A stretch of DNA of 64,000 nt, taken from Martinezella tropici (GTDB lineage Bacteria; Pseudomonadota; Alphaproteobacteria; Rhizobiales; Rhizobiaceae). How positions within the stretch are numbered: the first letter of the stretch is position 1; every line of letters starts with the position of its first letter. Where the stretch lies: contig JUHI01000011.1 of NCBI GenBank assembly GCA_000799755.1, positions 62,001 through 126,000 on the forward strand. The letters run 5' to 3'. The notes under the pieces were generated by a model. It saw only the letters and a program-made list of their open reading frames with translations, did no database searches and was not told the DNA's origin. A program made the translations under genes and the position numbers. Below are positions 26,287 through 35,685 of the stretch, one piece after another.

Positions 26287-27189
26287 CTAGACTTTCCCGA
26301 GCTTTCGATAGTGTATCCCGTTTGCCGCGAATTGCTCCCGAAGCCATTTTGCCGCCGGGCCTGACGAGCGTTGCTTGTGCCAGACAAGCTCGAGCGCGAC
26401 TGGATGCGCACCTTCGTCGAATTGCAGCACCGGCGTTGCCAGGTTAGGGGCGAGCGGCGAGTTTTCGAGAATGTGGGCTGGGATCAGCGCCCATCCGATC
26501 CCCTGCTGCAGAATCTGTAAAATGACCCAATGGCTTTCAACCCACCACACTTCCGCGGCGACGCGCAAACGGTGGGTTTCCATGCCGTCGCTCCGCTTCG
26601 TCACCATGATCTGTCGATGACGTTTTAGCTCCTCCCAGGTGACGGGGAACTGTGCCAGAGGATGGTTGCGGCCGCAGACCAGGATGAGAGGAACCCAGCC
26701 GATCGTATGAAAGCCGAGCGTGGGCGGGAGATTCTCTTGCCGCCACATCACGCCGAGATCGGCCTTGCCGTCCAGAACCAGCCCCACGACATCCTTGGTC
26801 GGGGGAAACCGCAGCTCCAGCTCGACATGCGGGAAGCGATCGGCAAAGGCGGCAAACAGCGCACCGGTCGACGACTCGGGATACAGTTCGTCGATCGCAA
26901 CGACAAGCCGCGTCTCGACATGTTCCTCGAAGCTCCTTGCGATGCCGATCAGATGTTCGCGGCGGTCTAGAAGCAGCTTCGCCTCCGGCAGCAGCCGTCG
27001 CCCCGCCGCTGTTAATGTCGGGTTTCTTGTCGCCCTGCTGAAGAGCTTAACGCCGAGATCGTCCTCCAGCGTCGAGACGAGCAAGCTTACCGCCGACTGC
27101 GCCTTGCGCAGGTGTCGGGCCGCGGCTGAAAACGAGCCTGCTTCGACGGCGGTTACGAAAGCCTCCAATTGCTCAAGTGAAACAGTCAT
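26287..27189 (-). CDS. LysR-family transcriptional regulator
   Basis: 300 residues. The N-terminal helix-turn-helix (SLEQLEAFVTAVEAGSFSAA, then HLRKAQSAVSLLVSTLE) is followed by a LysR substrate-binding domain. It is divergent from the PACE-family exporter gene with 84 bases between. This arrangement is the same as AceR-AceI of Acinetobacter, where the LysR protein activates the exporter. It probably senses the exported cation or biocide. Confidence 0.9.
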   Translation of the reverse strand: MTVSLEQLEAFVTAVEAGSFSAAARHLRKAQSAVSLLVSTLEDDLGVKLFSRATRNPTLTAAGRRLLPEAKLLLDRREHLIGIARSFEEHVETRLVVAIDELYPESSTGALFAAFADRFPHVELELRFPPTKDVVGLVLDGKADLGVMWRQENLPPTLGFHTIGWVPLILVCGRNHPLAQFPVTWEELKRHRQIMVTKRSDGMETHRLRVAAEVWWVESHWVILQILQQGIGWALIPAHILENSPLAPNLATPVLQFDEGAHPVALELVWHKQRSSGPAAKWLREQFAANGIHYRKLGKV

Positions 27190-27273
27190 CCATCAGAAAT
27201 CCAGATAGTAGCTAACTTTACCTATGAGAAATATCATATAGAAGCACCATCATCAACAACAGAGGATTTTGAA

Positions 27274-27708
27274 ATGCGTAGCTTCAAAGACCGCGTCCGA
27301 CATGCGGTCATGTTCGAACTCATCGGCTTGGCGATCTTTACGCCCGGCGCCGCTTTGTTGTTCGATCAGCCCGTTGAACATATGGGGATTGTCGGCATCA
27401 TCTCCGCCACGGCGGCGACGGTGTGGAATTTCATCTATAATCTCGGCTTCGACCGGGCGATGATGCGCATCAGGGGCAGCGTGCAGAAGACCATCCCGAT
27501 CCGGATCGCCCACACGGCCTTGTTCGAGGCAGGCCTGATCATCGTGCTCATTCCCTTCATCGCCTGGTATCTGGGGATCAGCCTGATGGCGGCGCTGGCA
27601 ATGGATATTGCGATCGTGGCCTTTTACCTGGTCTATGCCTTTTTCTTCAACATCGCTTATGACCGCGTGTTTCCCATTGGAATGCAGCCGATGCCGCAGG
27701 CGTCGTGA
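27274..27708 (+). CDS. PACE-family efflux transporter
   Basis: 144 residues with four membrane helices in two tandem bacterial transmembrane pair domains. The hallmark motifs are RVRHAVMFELIGLAIFTPGA at the start of repeat 1 and HTALFEAGLIIVLIPFIAWYLG in repeat 2, plus the WNFIYNLGFDR and FFNIAYDRVFP loop ends. PACE proteins export chlorhexidine, acriflavine or short polyamines by proton antiport. The divergent LysR gene is its likely regulator. Confidence 0.9.
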   Translation: MRSFKDRVRHAVMFELIGLAIFTPGAALLFDQPVEHMGIVGIISATAATVWNFIYNLGFDRAMMRIRGSVQKTIPIRIAHTALFEAGLIIVLIPFIAWYLGISLMAALAMDIAIVAFYLVYAFFFNIAYDRVFPIGMQPMPQAS

Positions 27709-27733
27709 GACGCCATCTCCCGCGATGACCGGG

Positions 27734-27760
27734 GATGACGCGCTTTGCTAGCGCGTCGTC
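27734..27760. terminator. Hairpin at the convergent end of the PACE and SDR genes
   Basis: GATGACGCGC (27734-27743) pairs with GCGCGTCGTC (27751-27760), 10 pairs with one G-U. The second arm lies in the last codons of the SDR gene. Confidence 0.5.
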
Positions 27761-28503
27761 CAACCGCCATCCAGAACGAGGTTGGCCCCCGCCATGAAGC
27801 TCGATTCTTCACTGGCGAGGAAAAGCGCGGCGTCCGCACACTCGTCCGGCGTGCCCAGACGGTTCAGCACCATGCGCTGCTCGAAACTGCGGCGCATCCG
27901 TTCGGGATCGTCGCTTGCCAGGAACACCTCCTCCAGCAACTTTGTCGAGACCGGTCCGGGGCAAAGACAATTGACGCGTATGCCTTCGGGTCCGTGATCG
28001 ATCGCCATAGCTTTGCTCAACATGACAACGCCACCCTTGGAGGCGCAATAAGCCGCCACGTTCGCCTCTCCGACCAGACCCAATTCGGAGGCGACATTGA
28101 CGATGACCCCGCCCGATGGCCGCATCGCTGGGATCGCCGCCTTCGAGCACAAGAAGACGCCCTTGAGGTTGACCCTCATCAGCCGATCCCACTCGTCCTC
28201 GGTCGTCGTTGTCACAGGCTTGTAGAATTCGATACCGGCATTGTTGACGAGAATGTCGATCCGTCCATGTTCTGCAACGACGGCGTCGACCATGCTTTTG
28301 ACATCGCGCTCGGACCCGACATCAGTTTTGATGAAACGGGCTTCATTTGCGCCTATCGCAGAAAGCGAAGCTGCTTCCTCTGCTGCATTGCCGATATCTG
28401 CAATGGTCACATGAGCGCCTTCGCGCGTGAACTTCCTGGCGATGGCAAAGCCTATCCCCCTTTGCCCGCCGGTGACGACGGCGACCTTATCCCGCAATCT
28501 CAT
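27748..28503 (-). CDS. Short-chain dehydrogenase/reductase
   Basis: 251 residues with the classical SDR layout: cofactor motif TGGQRGIG near residues 12-19, DIGN, the NNAG strand, a catalytic Ser in the VASELG region and YCASKGG for the Tyr-Lys pair. It probably reduces or oxidises a small alcohol or ketone with NAD(P). It is divergent from a second SDR across 266 bases; the two may share regulation, but the sequence gives no substrate. Confidence 0.9.
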   Translation of the reverse strand: MRLRDKVAVVTGGQRGIGFAIARKFTREGAHVTIADIGNAAEEAASLSAIGANEARFIKTDVGSERDVKSMVDAVVAEHGRIDILVNNAGIEFYKPVTTTTEDEWDRLMRVNLKGVFLCSKAAIPAMRPSGGVIVNVASELGLVGEANVAAYCASKGGVVMLSKAMAIDHGPEGIRVNCLCPGPVSTKLLEEVFLASDDPERMRRSFEQRMVLNRLGTPDECADAALFLASEESSFMAGANLVLDGGWTTR

Positions 28504-28769
28504 CAGAATACTCCCAAATGCAGCATAGATGACACGGTGCTAACATGATGGGACAATACCCCTCAAGGAGATGATGACGGGTGGAAGTTGGGGGTGCGGG
28601 TGTATCGACGGCTGTTCTGAGCGACAGCTCCCCCGGTTCAGATCTGTCTGCCGCCTAAATTGCCGAAGAAATAAGGGATCGGCATCGACGCGGGAAAGAC
28701 GGGACGATAGATTCGACGCATTTTCCGCGATAGTCTCTTGCAGTGGAACACGGTAATCCGAGGGAACAG

Positions 28770-29537
28770 ATGACGGACAGGCTCAAAGGTAAGATTGCCA
28801 TCATTTCAGGCGGCGCCACCGGCATGGGAGGTGCCGCGTCGCGTCTGTTTGCCGCCGAAGGGGCAACAGTCGCGATCATCGACAGAAACGGCGATGCGGC
28901 GGCGCAGACCGTGCGTGAAATTCGCGATGCCGGTGGTACCGCCGATCATTGGGTTGCTGATGTCTCGGACGAAGCAGCCGTCAACGCCGCAGTGAAGGAT
29001 ATCGAGGGCCGTTTCGGTGCCGTGACCGTCCTTTTCAATCACGCCGGCACCATCGTCATCAAGCCGTTTCTCGAAACGACGCTGGAGGAATGGGAATGGC
29101 TGCATGGCGTCAACGTGCGCTCGATGTTCCTGATGACCAAGGCCGTGCTGCCGGGCATGATCACCGCCGGCGGCGGCTCCATCGTCTGCACCTCGTCGAT
29201 CTCAGCAGTCGCCGCAACCCCGATGGAGGTGCTCTACGACACCACGAAAGGGGCGGTGCATATGTTTGCTCGCGCGATCGCCGTCGAGTTCCGCGATCGC
29301 AATATCCGCTGCAACGCCGTCTGCCCCGGCTTCATCCGCACACCGCACGGGCTGCGCGAGGTGGCCGAATTGCAAGCTCTTGGCGTCGACGTCTCCGATG
29401 CGGCGATCGCGGCACAGCAGGGCCGGATCGGCGAGCCCGAGGATGTGGCCCGCGCGGCCCTCTATCTTGCGTCTGACGAATCCAACTTCGTCAACGGCAT
29501 CCATCTCTTCGTCGACAATGGCTTCACCGCCATCTGA
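28770..29537 (+). CDS. Short-chain dehydrogenase/reductase
   Basis: 255 residues from the ATG at 28770, which follows GAGGGAA; a GTG at 28743 would add nine residues. The cofactor motif is SGGATGMGGA (TGxxxGxG variant), the usual NNAG is NHAG (LFNHAGT), and the active site Tyr-Lys is YDTTKGA after a Ser-rich strand CTSSIS. It ends in VDNGFTAI, a common SDR tail. The ROK gene follows on the same strand after 123 bases. It could work on a sugar or polyol given the neighbouring locus; this is only positional. Confidence 0.9.
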   Translation: MTDRLKGKIAIISGGATGMGGAASRLFAAEGATVAIIDRNGDAAAQTVREIRDAGGTADHWVADVSDEAAVNAAVKDIEGRFGAVTVLFNHAGTIVIKPFLETTLEEWEWLHGVNVRSMFLMTKAVLPGMITAGGGSIVCTSSISAVAATPMEVLYDTTKGAVHMFARAIAVEFRDRNIRCNAVCPGFIRTPHGLREVAELQALGVDVSDAAIAAQQGRIGEPEDVARAALYLASDESNFVNGIHLFVDNGFTAI

Positions 29538-29660
29538 TCGGAATGCAACAGCGCGCACTTATCCGAGCAAAGCGATATTTTTCAATGGGATATGGCTGTT
29601 AATTTCGCAACACCGATGGTAAGGGAGCTTTACAAATAATTTCATCGCCCCGGGTGTCCT

Positions 29661-30872
29661 TTGAGTACAGCTTGGCAACAGACCGGAATTGACGCGCCAC
29701 CGCTGACGGAAAGCGCGCGGGCGGTACTGCGAACGATTGCGAGCAGTGGACCTGCGACAAGACCACAATTGAGCGCGGCGCTCATGTTTTCCAAGCCCAC
29801 CATGTCGGCAGCCGTCAGCGAGCTTGAGCGGTACGACCTGCTTGCACCGGCCGGCATCAATCGCGGCTCGGTCGGACGAACCTCAGTCACATACGGGCTC
29901 GGCCAAAAGGCAGGCTTCGTCATCGGTGTCGATTGCGGCACGACCCATATCAACGCGGTCGCGCGAGGCCTCGACGGTGCGACTCTCGCAACCGCAGAAT
30001 TGCCACTCATCGACAAATCCGCCGATGAACGGTTCCTGCTGATCGAAGACGTCGTCGCCCGATTGTTTTCTGAGTTCGAGGCGCGGTCGGCACCATTACG
30101 CGCAATCGCGATCGCCCTGCCCAACATCATCTCCGCATCGCTGGAAAGGTTGTCGGGGCGAGAGACGCTGATACCCGTACTGGAGCGGCTGCGGGCCGCC
30201 TATGGCGCACCGGCATTGCTTGAAAACAACGTCAATTGCGCGGCCCTTGCCGAGTATCACGAAGGCTCGGCAAAACAGTATTCCTTTACGATCTACATGC
30301 AGATCGGGGTGAAGACCGGCATGGGCATCGTCTTGGATGGCCGGCTTTTCCGCGGTTTCAAGGGCGGCGCGGGCGAAATCGGCCACCTGCCCTTTCCATG
30401 GTCGGAGCACGAGCGACCGAAATGGCAGCAGGTGGAAACTTATATGGGCTCCGCGGCCCTTCTCGAGCGTGCAGCTGGAAGATGGTCCGAAAATGAGGGC
30501 GCGCCACCAAAGAGCGCCAGCGAACTCTTTGCCCGCACCCACCAATCCGCGACAGCACGTGCCATTGTCGAGCAACATGCCCGCGATATCGGCAACCTCG
30601 CAGCGGCCTGCGTCAGCGTGCTCGATCCGCAGTTGATCGTGCTTGGCGGCGGCGTCGGACAGAACCCGCAATTGCTGCCCGGCGTGAGGAGCGTCGTGAA
30701 CGAATTGTGCTGGCCGGTGGAAGTGGTCAATGGCCAGCTGTCGAACCAGGCGACGGTCCTTGGTGCCGTTCGCCTCGCCATCGACTTTGCCATGGCGAGA
30801 CTTCTGGGCGAAGAAGGCAAGACTGCCTTCCTCTATCCGACCGCACTGACTGCGGATCAGCTCGGTAACTGA
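29661..30872 (+). CDS. ROK-family transcriptional regulator
   Basis: 403 residues from a TTG at 29661; no better start exists before the helix-turn-helix. An N-terminal winged helix (ASSGPATRPQLSAALMFSKP) is followed by a ROK sugar-kinase-like domain with the ATP-binding start VIGVDCGTTHINAV and GGAGEIGHL. The usual zinc CxCGxxGC motif after it is missing: the region reads PFPWSEHERPKWQQVETYMG, so this member lacks the structural zinc site. It faces the SIS-kinase-ABC operon tail to tail, and probably represses it by binding the palindrome at 35526-35544. Confidence 0.85.
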   Translation: MSTAWQQTGIDAPPLTESARAVLRTIASSGPATRPQLSAALMFSKPTMSAAVSELERYDLLAPAGINRGSVGRTSVTYGLGQKAGFVIGVDCGTTHINAVARGLDGATLATAELPLIDKSADERFLLIEDVVARLFSEFEARSAPLRAIAIALPNIISASLERLSGRETLIPVLERLRAAYGAPALLENNVNCAALAEYHEGSAKQYSFTIYMQIGVKTGMGIVLDGRLFRGFKGGAGEIGHLPFPWSEHERPKWQQVETYMGSAALLERAAGRWSENEGAPPKSASELFARTHQSATARAIVEQHARDIGNLAAACVSVLDPQLIVLGGGVGQNPQLLPGVRSVVNELCWPVEVVNGQLSNQATVLGAVRLAIDFAMARLLGEEGKTAFLYPTALTADQLGN

Positions 30873-30879
30873 GGAAGGC

Positions 30880-31887
30880 TCAGATATCGCGCTTGGTATC
30901 GGTCTGGCGGTAGCGGAATTCGCAGACCGGCAGACCCGCATCCTCCGAAAGAGTCGCAATCAGCAACTGTGCCGGAATGGCCTGCAAAATGGCATCGCCA
31001 ATGCCTTCCGAGAAGGCCGGCACATGAATGACGACGAGATTATCGCCATCCGCGATATCGGTCCGCGCAGTGACGAGAACCGACGGAATGCCGAAACCGG
31101 CCAGATCTTGCGCCAGCTTGACCTCACGGCCATTGCCGAAGAGCAGGACGCCGCTACCCCTGTCGTTCGGCTCCATCGGTCCATGCAGGAAGTTCAGCGT
31201 ATCCCAATCCTGGGCAGCGACGCGAGCTGCTTCGCGTATCAGGAGCGCCGCGTAGCCGGCGGTGCCGAGAGCAGTGCCTGCACCCACGCAATCAATCGAC
31301 TTTTTTCCGGCGAGAAGCTTGGCTGCCTTATCGGCCTGAGCACGCGTCTGCTTCAGCACAATCTCTGCGCGTCCCGAAATCTGTCCCCAGTTCGTCCCCG
31401 ACGAGCGCCCGGCCTTATCGATGAGCAGGGCCGCGCTCAGCAGGGACCCAAGATAGCTCGTCGTATTCGGGCCGCTGTCGACGCCGCTCTCGGTTGCGAT
31501 CATATGCCTGACGACGCGCGAGATCGGTGTGCCGTCCGCCTTGGCGATACCATAGGAATGAGCGGTTGGCCGAAGTTCCATCGCGCGCGCTGGTTCTTCG
31601 CTGCGGCCGGAAGCCGAAAAGGCGATATAAGCCTCGCCGGCATCGACTGACGCATCATAGAGATCGGTGCCAGGCAAGGCGAAGGCGCGAAGGCCCTGAG
31701 CGCGCATCTGCGCCGCGGCAACGACAGCTGCATACAGGCTGGCGCCGATGCCAACGAGAACCGTCGGCCCGCGCCTCACCGGCTCAAGATCGAGCATTTC
31801 CAGCCGCTTAGAGACGGCGTTGAAGCAGGTGTCGAGGGCAGCAGGCTGCAATGCGATCGCTTCGCGGAAGGGCACTCTGTCTGTCAT
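30880..31887 (-). CDS. SIS-domain sugar-phosphate protein (AgaS/GlmS-isomerase-like)
   Basis: 335 residues. Three ATGs are close together; 31887 is taken because GGAA is 6 bases upstream. Two SIS domains are present: VLVGIGASLYAAVVAA near 45-60 with FSASGRSEEPARA, and DCVGAGTALGTAGYAALL in the second. Proteins of this kind bind phosphosugars and catalyse aldose-ketose isomerisation or amino-sugar deamination (AgaS, FrlB). Last gene of the operon with a BadF-type kinase and an ABC importer, it probably acts on the phosphorylated amino sugar. Confidence 0.82.
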   Translation of the reverse strand: MTDRVPFREAIALQPAALDTCFNAVSKRLEMLDLEPVRRGPTVLVGIGASLYAAVVAAAQMRAQGLRAFALPGTDLYDASVDAGEAYIAFSASGRSEEPARAMELRPTAHSYGIAKADGTPISRVVRHMIATESGVDSGPNTTSYLGSLLSAALLIDKAGRSSGTNWGQISGRAEIVLKQTRAQADKAAKLLAGKKSIDCVGAGTALGTAGYAALLIREAARVAAQDWDTLNFLHGPMEPNDRGSGVLLFGNGREVKLAQDLAGFGIPSVLVTARTDIADGDNLVVIHVPAFSEGIGDAILQAIPAQLLIATLSEDAGLPVCEFRYRQTDTKRDI

Positions 31888-31913
31888 GGTCATTTCCATA
31901 TGTTCGAAGGAGG

Positions 31914-31937
31914 GGCGGCCGAGCAATCGCGGCCGCC
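31914..31937 (-). other. Hairpin after the amino-acid-type binding-protein gene
   Basis: GGCGGCCG (31914-31921) and CGGCCGCC (31930-31937) form an 8-bp stem 16 bases downstream of the binding-protein stop and before the SIS gene. It probably stabilises the upstream mRNA or attenuates transcription. Confidence 0.55.
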
Positions 31938-31953
31938 GGAGGACAGGCGGATC

Positions 31954-32841
31954 TCAGTCCAGTTTCATGTAGTCGGCAAAGCGCGCGGCATCGTTGATGG
32001 TGACCTTGTCGAGCTTGTTCTCGCCAAGGCCCCATTTTTCGAAGATCTTGGCATAGGAGCCGTCGTCGATCATCGACTGCATGGCGGCAGCCAGCGCGTC
32101 GCGCAGCTGCGGATCATCCTTGCCGACGAGCATTGCCTGGTAGCCGACCGCATATTGGGCGCCGGTCACAAGCTCCAGCTTCTTGTTGCCTGGCGGCTGA
32201 TGCTGGAGGCTGTAGGCCGCAACACCCGTCGTATCCATGGAAAGGTCGACACGGCCGCTCTGCAGGGCGATCTTGATCTGATCGTTCGACGGGAACTGCA
32301 TGACATTGAGCGGCTTGTCTGCCGGGCAAAGCGTCTTCTGCTTGTCGAGGAGCTGAAGCGGGATCGAACCCTGGACCGCGCCGGCATTGAGGCCGCAAGC
32401 GTCCTTCAGCTTGTGGACACCCTTCGGATTGCCCTCAAGCACGATGATGCTGGTGCCTTCAAGCATATAGTTGACGACATCTACGATCTTTTCGCGTTCG
32501 GCGAAATCGCCGAACGCGGACATGCCCATGTCGAAACGGCCTGCTTGGATGCCCGGAATGATGCTGGCGAATTGTGCCGGCACATCGGTAAACTTCACGC
32601 CAAGCCGGGTGCCCATCTCATCGCGCAACTCGCGTTCGAGGCCGATGATCGTCTTATTGTCTTCGCCGTAGAAATCGTAAGGCGGCGTCTGCGGCTCGGT
32701 GCCGACCTTGATCTCGCCGGATGACTGGATCTTTTCGGGCAGCATGGCGTGCAGCTTCTGGTCGACACCAGCCGCCCAAGCGGTGGAGCTTGCGAGCAAG
32801 GCTGCCGCGAACATGATGGTGAATCTGGTCTTCCCTGTCAT
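31954..32841 (-). CDS. Periplasmic binding protein of a polar amino-acid-type ABC transporter
   Basis: 295 residues from 32841, where GGGG lies 7 bases upstream; the ATG two codons earlier is possible. The signal peptide is cleaved near STAWA. The mature part has the SBP_bac_3 pattern, with EIKVGTEPQTPPYDFYGEDN at the start and GMSAFGDFAEREKIVDVVNY in the middle. This family usually binds amino acids. The kinase and SIS neighbours suggest an amino sugar or sugar-amino-acid ligand here (inference). Confidence 0.9.
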   Translation of the reverse strand: MTGKTRFTIMFAAALLASSTAWAAGVDQKLHAMLPEKIQSSGEIKVGTEPQTPPYDFYGEDNKTIIGLERELRDEMGTRLGVKFTDVPAQFASIIPGIQAGRFDMGMSAFGDFAEREKIVDVVNYMLEGTSIIVLEGNPKGVHKLKDACGLNAGAVQGSIPLQLLDKQKTLCPADKPLNVMQFPSNDQIKIALQSGRVDLSMDTTGVAAYSLQHQPPGNKKLELVTGAQYAVGYQAMLVGKDDPQLRDALAAAMQSMIDDGSYAKIFEKWGLGENKLDKVTINDAARFADYMKLD

Positions 32842-32908
32842 TGTCATTCCCCTTTTTTGCTGGTGCACGTGAAGGACGTGCGGCCTCATTCGGGTGCCTG
32901 CCTGCCAG

Positions 32909-33697
32909 TCAGTGCATCCGTCTCAAAAACGCCTGGGTTCTTTCTTGCTTGGGATTGTCGAGCACTTCGCGCGCCGGCCCTTCCTCCACCACGACACCCC
33001 GATCCATGAACACGATCCGGTCGGCGACCTCGCGGGCGAAGGAGAGCTCATGTGTCACCACGATCATCGTCATGCCGTCGGCTGCGAGCTTGCGCATGAC
33101 ATTCAGCACCTCGCCGACAAGTTCGGGATCGAGGGCGGATGTGGGCTCGTCGAACAGCATGAGTTTCGGGTTCATGGCCAGCGCCCGGGCGATCGCCACG
33201 CGTTGTTGCTGACCGCCGGAGAGCTGATAGGGATAGGCGCTGCCGCGGCCCTCGAGATCCACCATCTTCAAAAGCTCGCGCGCGCGTGCGACGGCTTCGT
33301 CACGCGATTTTCCGCGATTGAGGACCGGGGGCTGCGAAATATTCGTCAGCACGTCCTGATGGGCAAAGAGATTGAAGCGCTGAAACACCATACCGATATC
33401 GCGGCGCTGCACAGCAAGCTCCTTGCCGCTCATCTCGTGCAAGGTATCGCCGCGCTCGTGATAACCGATCAACTGGCCGTCGACGAGAATCCGGCCAGCC
33501 GTCATCCGCTCCAGATGATTGATGCATCTGAGGAAGGTGGACTTCCCACTTCCCGATGGGCCGAGCAGGCAGACGACCTCGCCCTTGCCGACGGTGAGAT
33601 TGATGCCCTTCAGCACCTCGAGCGAGCCGAAGGATTTGTGGACGTCGATCGCCTCGACGATAGGCTTTGCTGCCGACGCTATCATCGAAGTATTCAT
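32909..33697 (-). CDS. ATP-binding protein of a polar amino-acid-type ABC transporter
   Basis: 262 residues. Walker [10 protein letters not shown] near 45-53, signature [15 protein letters not shown], and Walker [14 protein letters not shown] are all intact, in the GlnQ/HisP arrangement. The stop of the permease overlaps its start (33694-33697). It energises the transporter with the binding protein at 31954. Confidence 0.93.
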   Translation of the reverse strand: MNTSMIASAAKPIVEAIDVHKSFGSLEVLKGINLTVGKGEVVCLLGPSGSGKSTFLRCINHLERMTAGRILVDGQLIGYHERGDTLHEMSGKELAVQRRDIGMVFQRFNLFAHQDVLTNISQPPVLNRGKSRDEAVARARELLKMVDLEGRGSAYPYQLSGGQQQRVAIARALAMNPKLMLFDEPTSALDPELVGEVLNVMRKLAADGMTMIVVTHELSFAREVADRIVFMDRGVVVEEGPAREVLDNPKQERTQAFLRRMH

Positions 33698-34560
33698 CCG
33701 TTTCTCCCCTCGGCGCGCATGAGGCGCAGCGCGCCTTGCAGAAGCCCGGGCGCCTGGTTGGTGGATTTTCCAAGCCGGCTTTCAATGACGAGTTGGATGG
33801 CGGACGCAACGGTGGTCATCACGAGGTACCAGATGCTGGCGACAATCAGCAGCTCGATGATCAGGAAGTTCCGGGCGTAGATATTCTGCGCACGCGTCAG
33901 CAGATCTTGAGCCGCCACGACGGAGACGAGCGAGGTCGTCTTCAGCATCGAGATCGTCTGGTTGCCGATCGGCGGGATGATGACTCGCAGCGCCTGGGGA
34001 AAGATGATGCGCAGCATGGATTGAACCGGCGTGTAGCCGAGTGCCTTGGCTGCCTCCTGCTGACCGTTGTCGACGGCGAGCAAACCGCCACGAATGATTT
34101 CCGCCATATAGGCCGCCTCGTTGAGGCTGAGAGCGAGAAGGGCTGCAACAAAAGCCGTGACGATCGAATTGGTGTCGATATGGATGGAGCCGATATCGAT
34201 GCTTGGAATAAAAAGCTGGATGTTAAACCAGAAGATGATCTGGACGAGCAGCGGCGTGCCGCGGAAGAACCAGATATAGAGGCTTGCAAAGCCGGACAGC
34301 ACCGGATTGGACGCAAGCCGCATCGTGGCAAGGATGGCGCCGGCGACAACGCTGATGACCATCGACAAAATGGTGAACAGGATCGTCAGCCTGATCCCAT
34401 CCAGGATCGTATCGTCGAGGATATATTGCGGTACGGCCGACCAGTTGATGTGGCGGCTTGTCCCGACCATGAAGACAAGCAGCGCAACGACCGCGATCAA
34501 AAGGGCCGCGATCACGCGCTGTCCCCAGTTTCGAGCGGGAATGATCTTCTTTGAGGTCAT
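33694..34560 (-). CDS. Permease of a polar amino-acid-type ABC transporter
   Basis: 288 residues from the ATG at 34560, which follows GGAGAG; a TTG four codons upstream is less likely. An N-terminal helix is followed by the HisM/GlnP core with [12 protein letters not shown] and the EAA loop ([22 protein letters not shown]). Only one permease gene is present, so it probably works as a homodimer. It overlaps the kinase stop by ATGA. Confidence 0.92.
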   Translation of the reverse strand: MTSKKIIPARNWGQRVIAALLIAVVALLVFMVGTSRHINWSAVPQYILDDTILDGIRLTILFTILSMVISVVAGAILATMRLASNPVLSGFASLYIWFFRGTPLLVQIIFWFNIQLFIPSIDIGSIHIDTNSIVTAFVAALLALSLNEAAYMAEIIRGGLLAVDNGQQEAAKALGYTPVQSMLRIIFPQALRVIIPPIGNQTISMLKTTSLVSVVAAQDLLTRAQNIYARNFLIIELLIVASIWYLVMTTVASAIQLVIESRLGKSTNQAPGLLQGALRLMRAEGRNG

Positions 34561-35510
34561 GCGGCTCTCCAATCACCGGCCGTTCTCAATTCACCGTCGA
34601 TATGCGGCAGGGGCAGTGTCGCCGGCAGGTCGCCGAGGCTCAGCTTGCGCGCCAACACCATCGCCCCGGCCACGGGCGGTTCGTCGAGAAGGGTCAGCGT
34701 GAGATCCGGAAGGCGTTCATTGAGGGCAGATTTGAAGGCCGCAAGAAGCCGCGGCTGGCGGGCAATGACGCCGCCGCCGGTCACGACATCGCCGCGCGGC
34801 GCTCCGCGCTGGATCAATTGCGCTGTGAGCACGGCAAGCGAGGCACCCGCCTCAGTGATGACCTTATCCGCATGGCGCGAACCTGCCTCGGCTGCCTCGA
34901 ACACCAGCGGTGCGAGCCGGCCTATGCCGGCTGCCGATCCGATTTCGCCGAGCGCACGGCCGATCTCGATCGGCGAGGAGACGGCAAGAGCTGCCATGAC
35001 GCTGCGGCCGAGCGGATCGAGCGCCTCGCCCTGGTCGAGCGCAAAGCGAATGGTACGCGCCGCTTCCCGCACCAGGCCGCTGGCACTTCCCTCGTCGCCG
35101 AGATACCAACCCCAGCCGCCCGATGCGATCATCCGGCGCGCAGCATCGCGCGAGACTGCAATCGAACCGGTGCCGCTTATGACGGAAATACCGCTCGTCT
35201 TACCCGCTGCCGGTAACAGCAATTCGGAATCGTTGAGGACCAGAACCGTGCCGCGCAAATGCCGGGCAAGTCTTGCCTGCAAGGCAAGCCGATCATCGTC
35301 GCTATCGCATCCGTGCGCGCCGATCACGATAATCTCAGGCATTGTATCGGCCGTTGCGACAAGCAGCGAAACGAGCGCCTGCGCGTCGGCATCGTGATCG
35401 ATACGCGCCCGCCATTCGGCTGTGTGCACGATCCGCTCACCGACCATCTTGCCGCGGGCCTCAACGACGAACTGTGTCTTGGTTCCACCAATATCTATGC
35501 CAGCAATCAT
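34557..35510 (-). CDS. BadF/BadG-type sugar kinase (N-acetylglucosamine kinase-like)
   Basis: 317 residues, first gene of the operon. The actin-fold phosphate motif AGIDIGGTKTQF is at the N-terminus, VISGTGSIAVSR is the phosphate-2 segment, and GGWGWYLGDEGSASGLV is the motif typical of eukaryotic-type N-acetylglucosamine kinases (NagK) and glucosamine kinases. It would phosphorylate the imported amino sugar; the SIS protein at the operon end would act next. The start lies 16 bases from a 19-bp palindrome. Confidence 0.88.
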   Translation of the reverse strand: MIAGIDIGGTKTQFVVEARGKMVGERIVHTAEWRARIDHDADAQALVSLLVATADTMPEIIVIGAHGCDSDDDRLALQARLARHLRGTVLVLNDSELLLPAAGKTSGISVISGTGSIAVSRDAARRMIASGGWGWYLGDEGSASGLVREAARTIRFALDQGEALDPLGRSVMAALAVSSPIEIGRALGEIGSAAGIGRLAPLVFEAAEAGSRHADKVITEAGASLAVLTAQLIQRGAPRGDVVTGGGVIARQPRLLAAFKSALNERLPDLTLTLLDEPPVAGAMVLARKLSLGDLPATLPLPHIDGELRTAGDWRAA

Positions 35511-35525
35511 GTGCCCTATCCATTT

Positions 35526-35544
35526 ATTAGGTAACTTACCTAAT
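35526..35544. promoter_or_regulatory. 19-bp palindromic operator upstream of the kinase operon
   Basis: ATTAGGTAACTTACCTAAT is a perfect palindrome, 9-bp arms around one base. It ends 16 bases before the first gene of the amino-sugar operon, where a repressor would block transcription or initiation. The ROK regulator at 29661 is the nearest candidate; a GntR-type protein encoded elsewhere is also possible. Confidence 0.6.
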
Positions 35545-35685
35545 TATAAAGGCCACGCAAGAGCTATTTTCTCTATGCCGCGTTCTTGCGGCTCTGAACG
35601 TGATTGCCGGAGAGCGTAGCCGCCGATGGGAAGATATGAATTTGGAGGCAAATCCGCCGTTGAGCGCCAGACCTCAGAACCAAGA

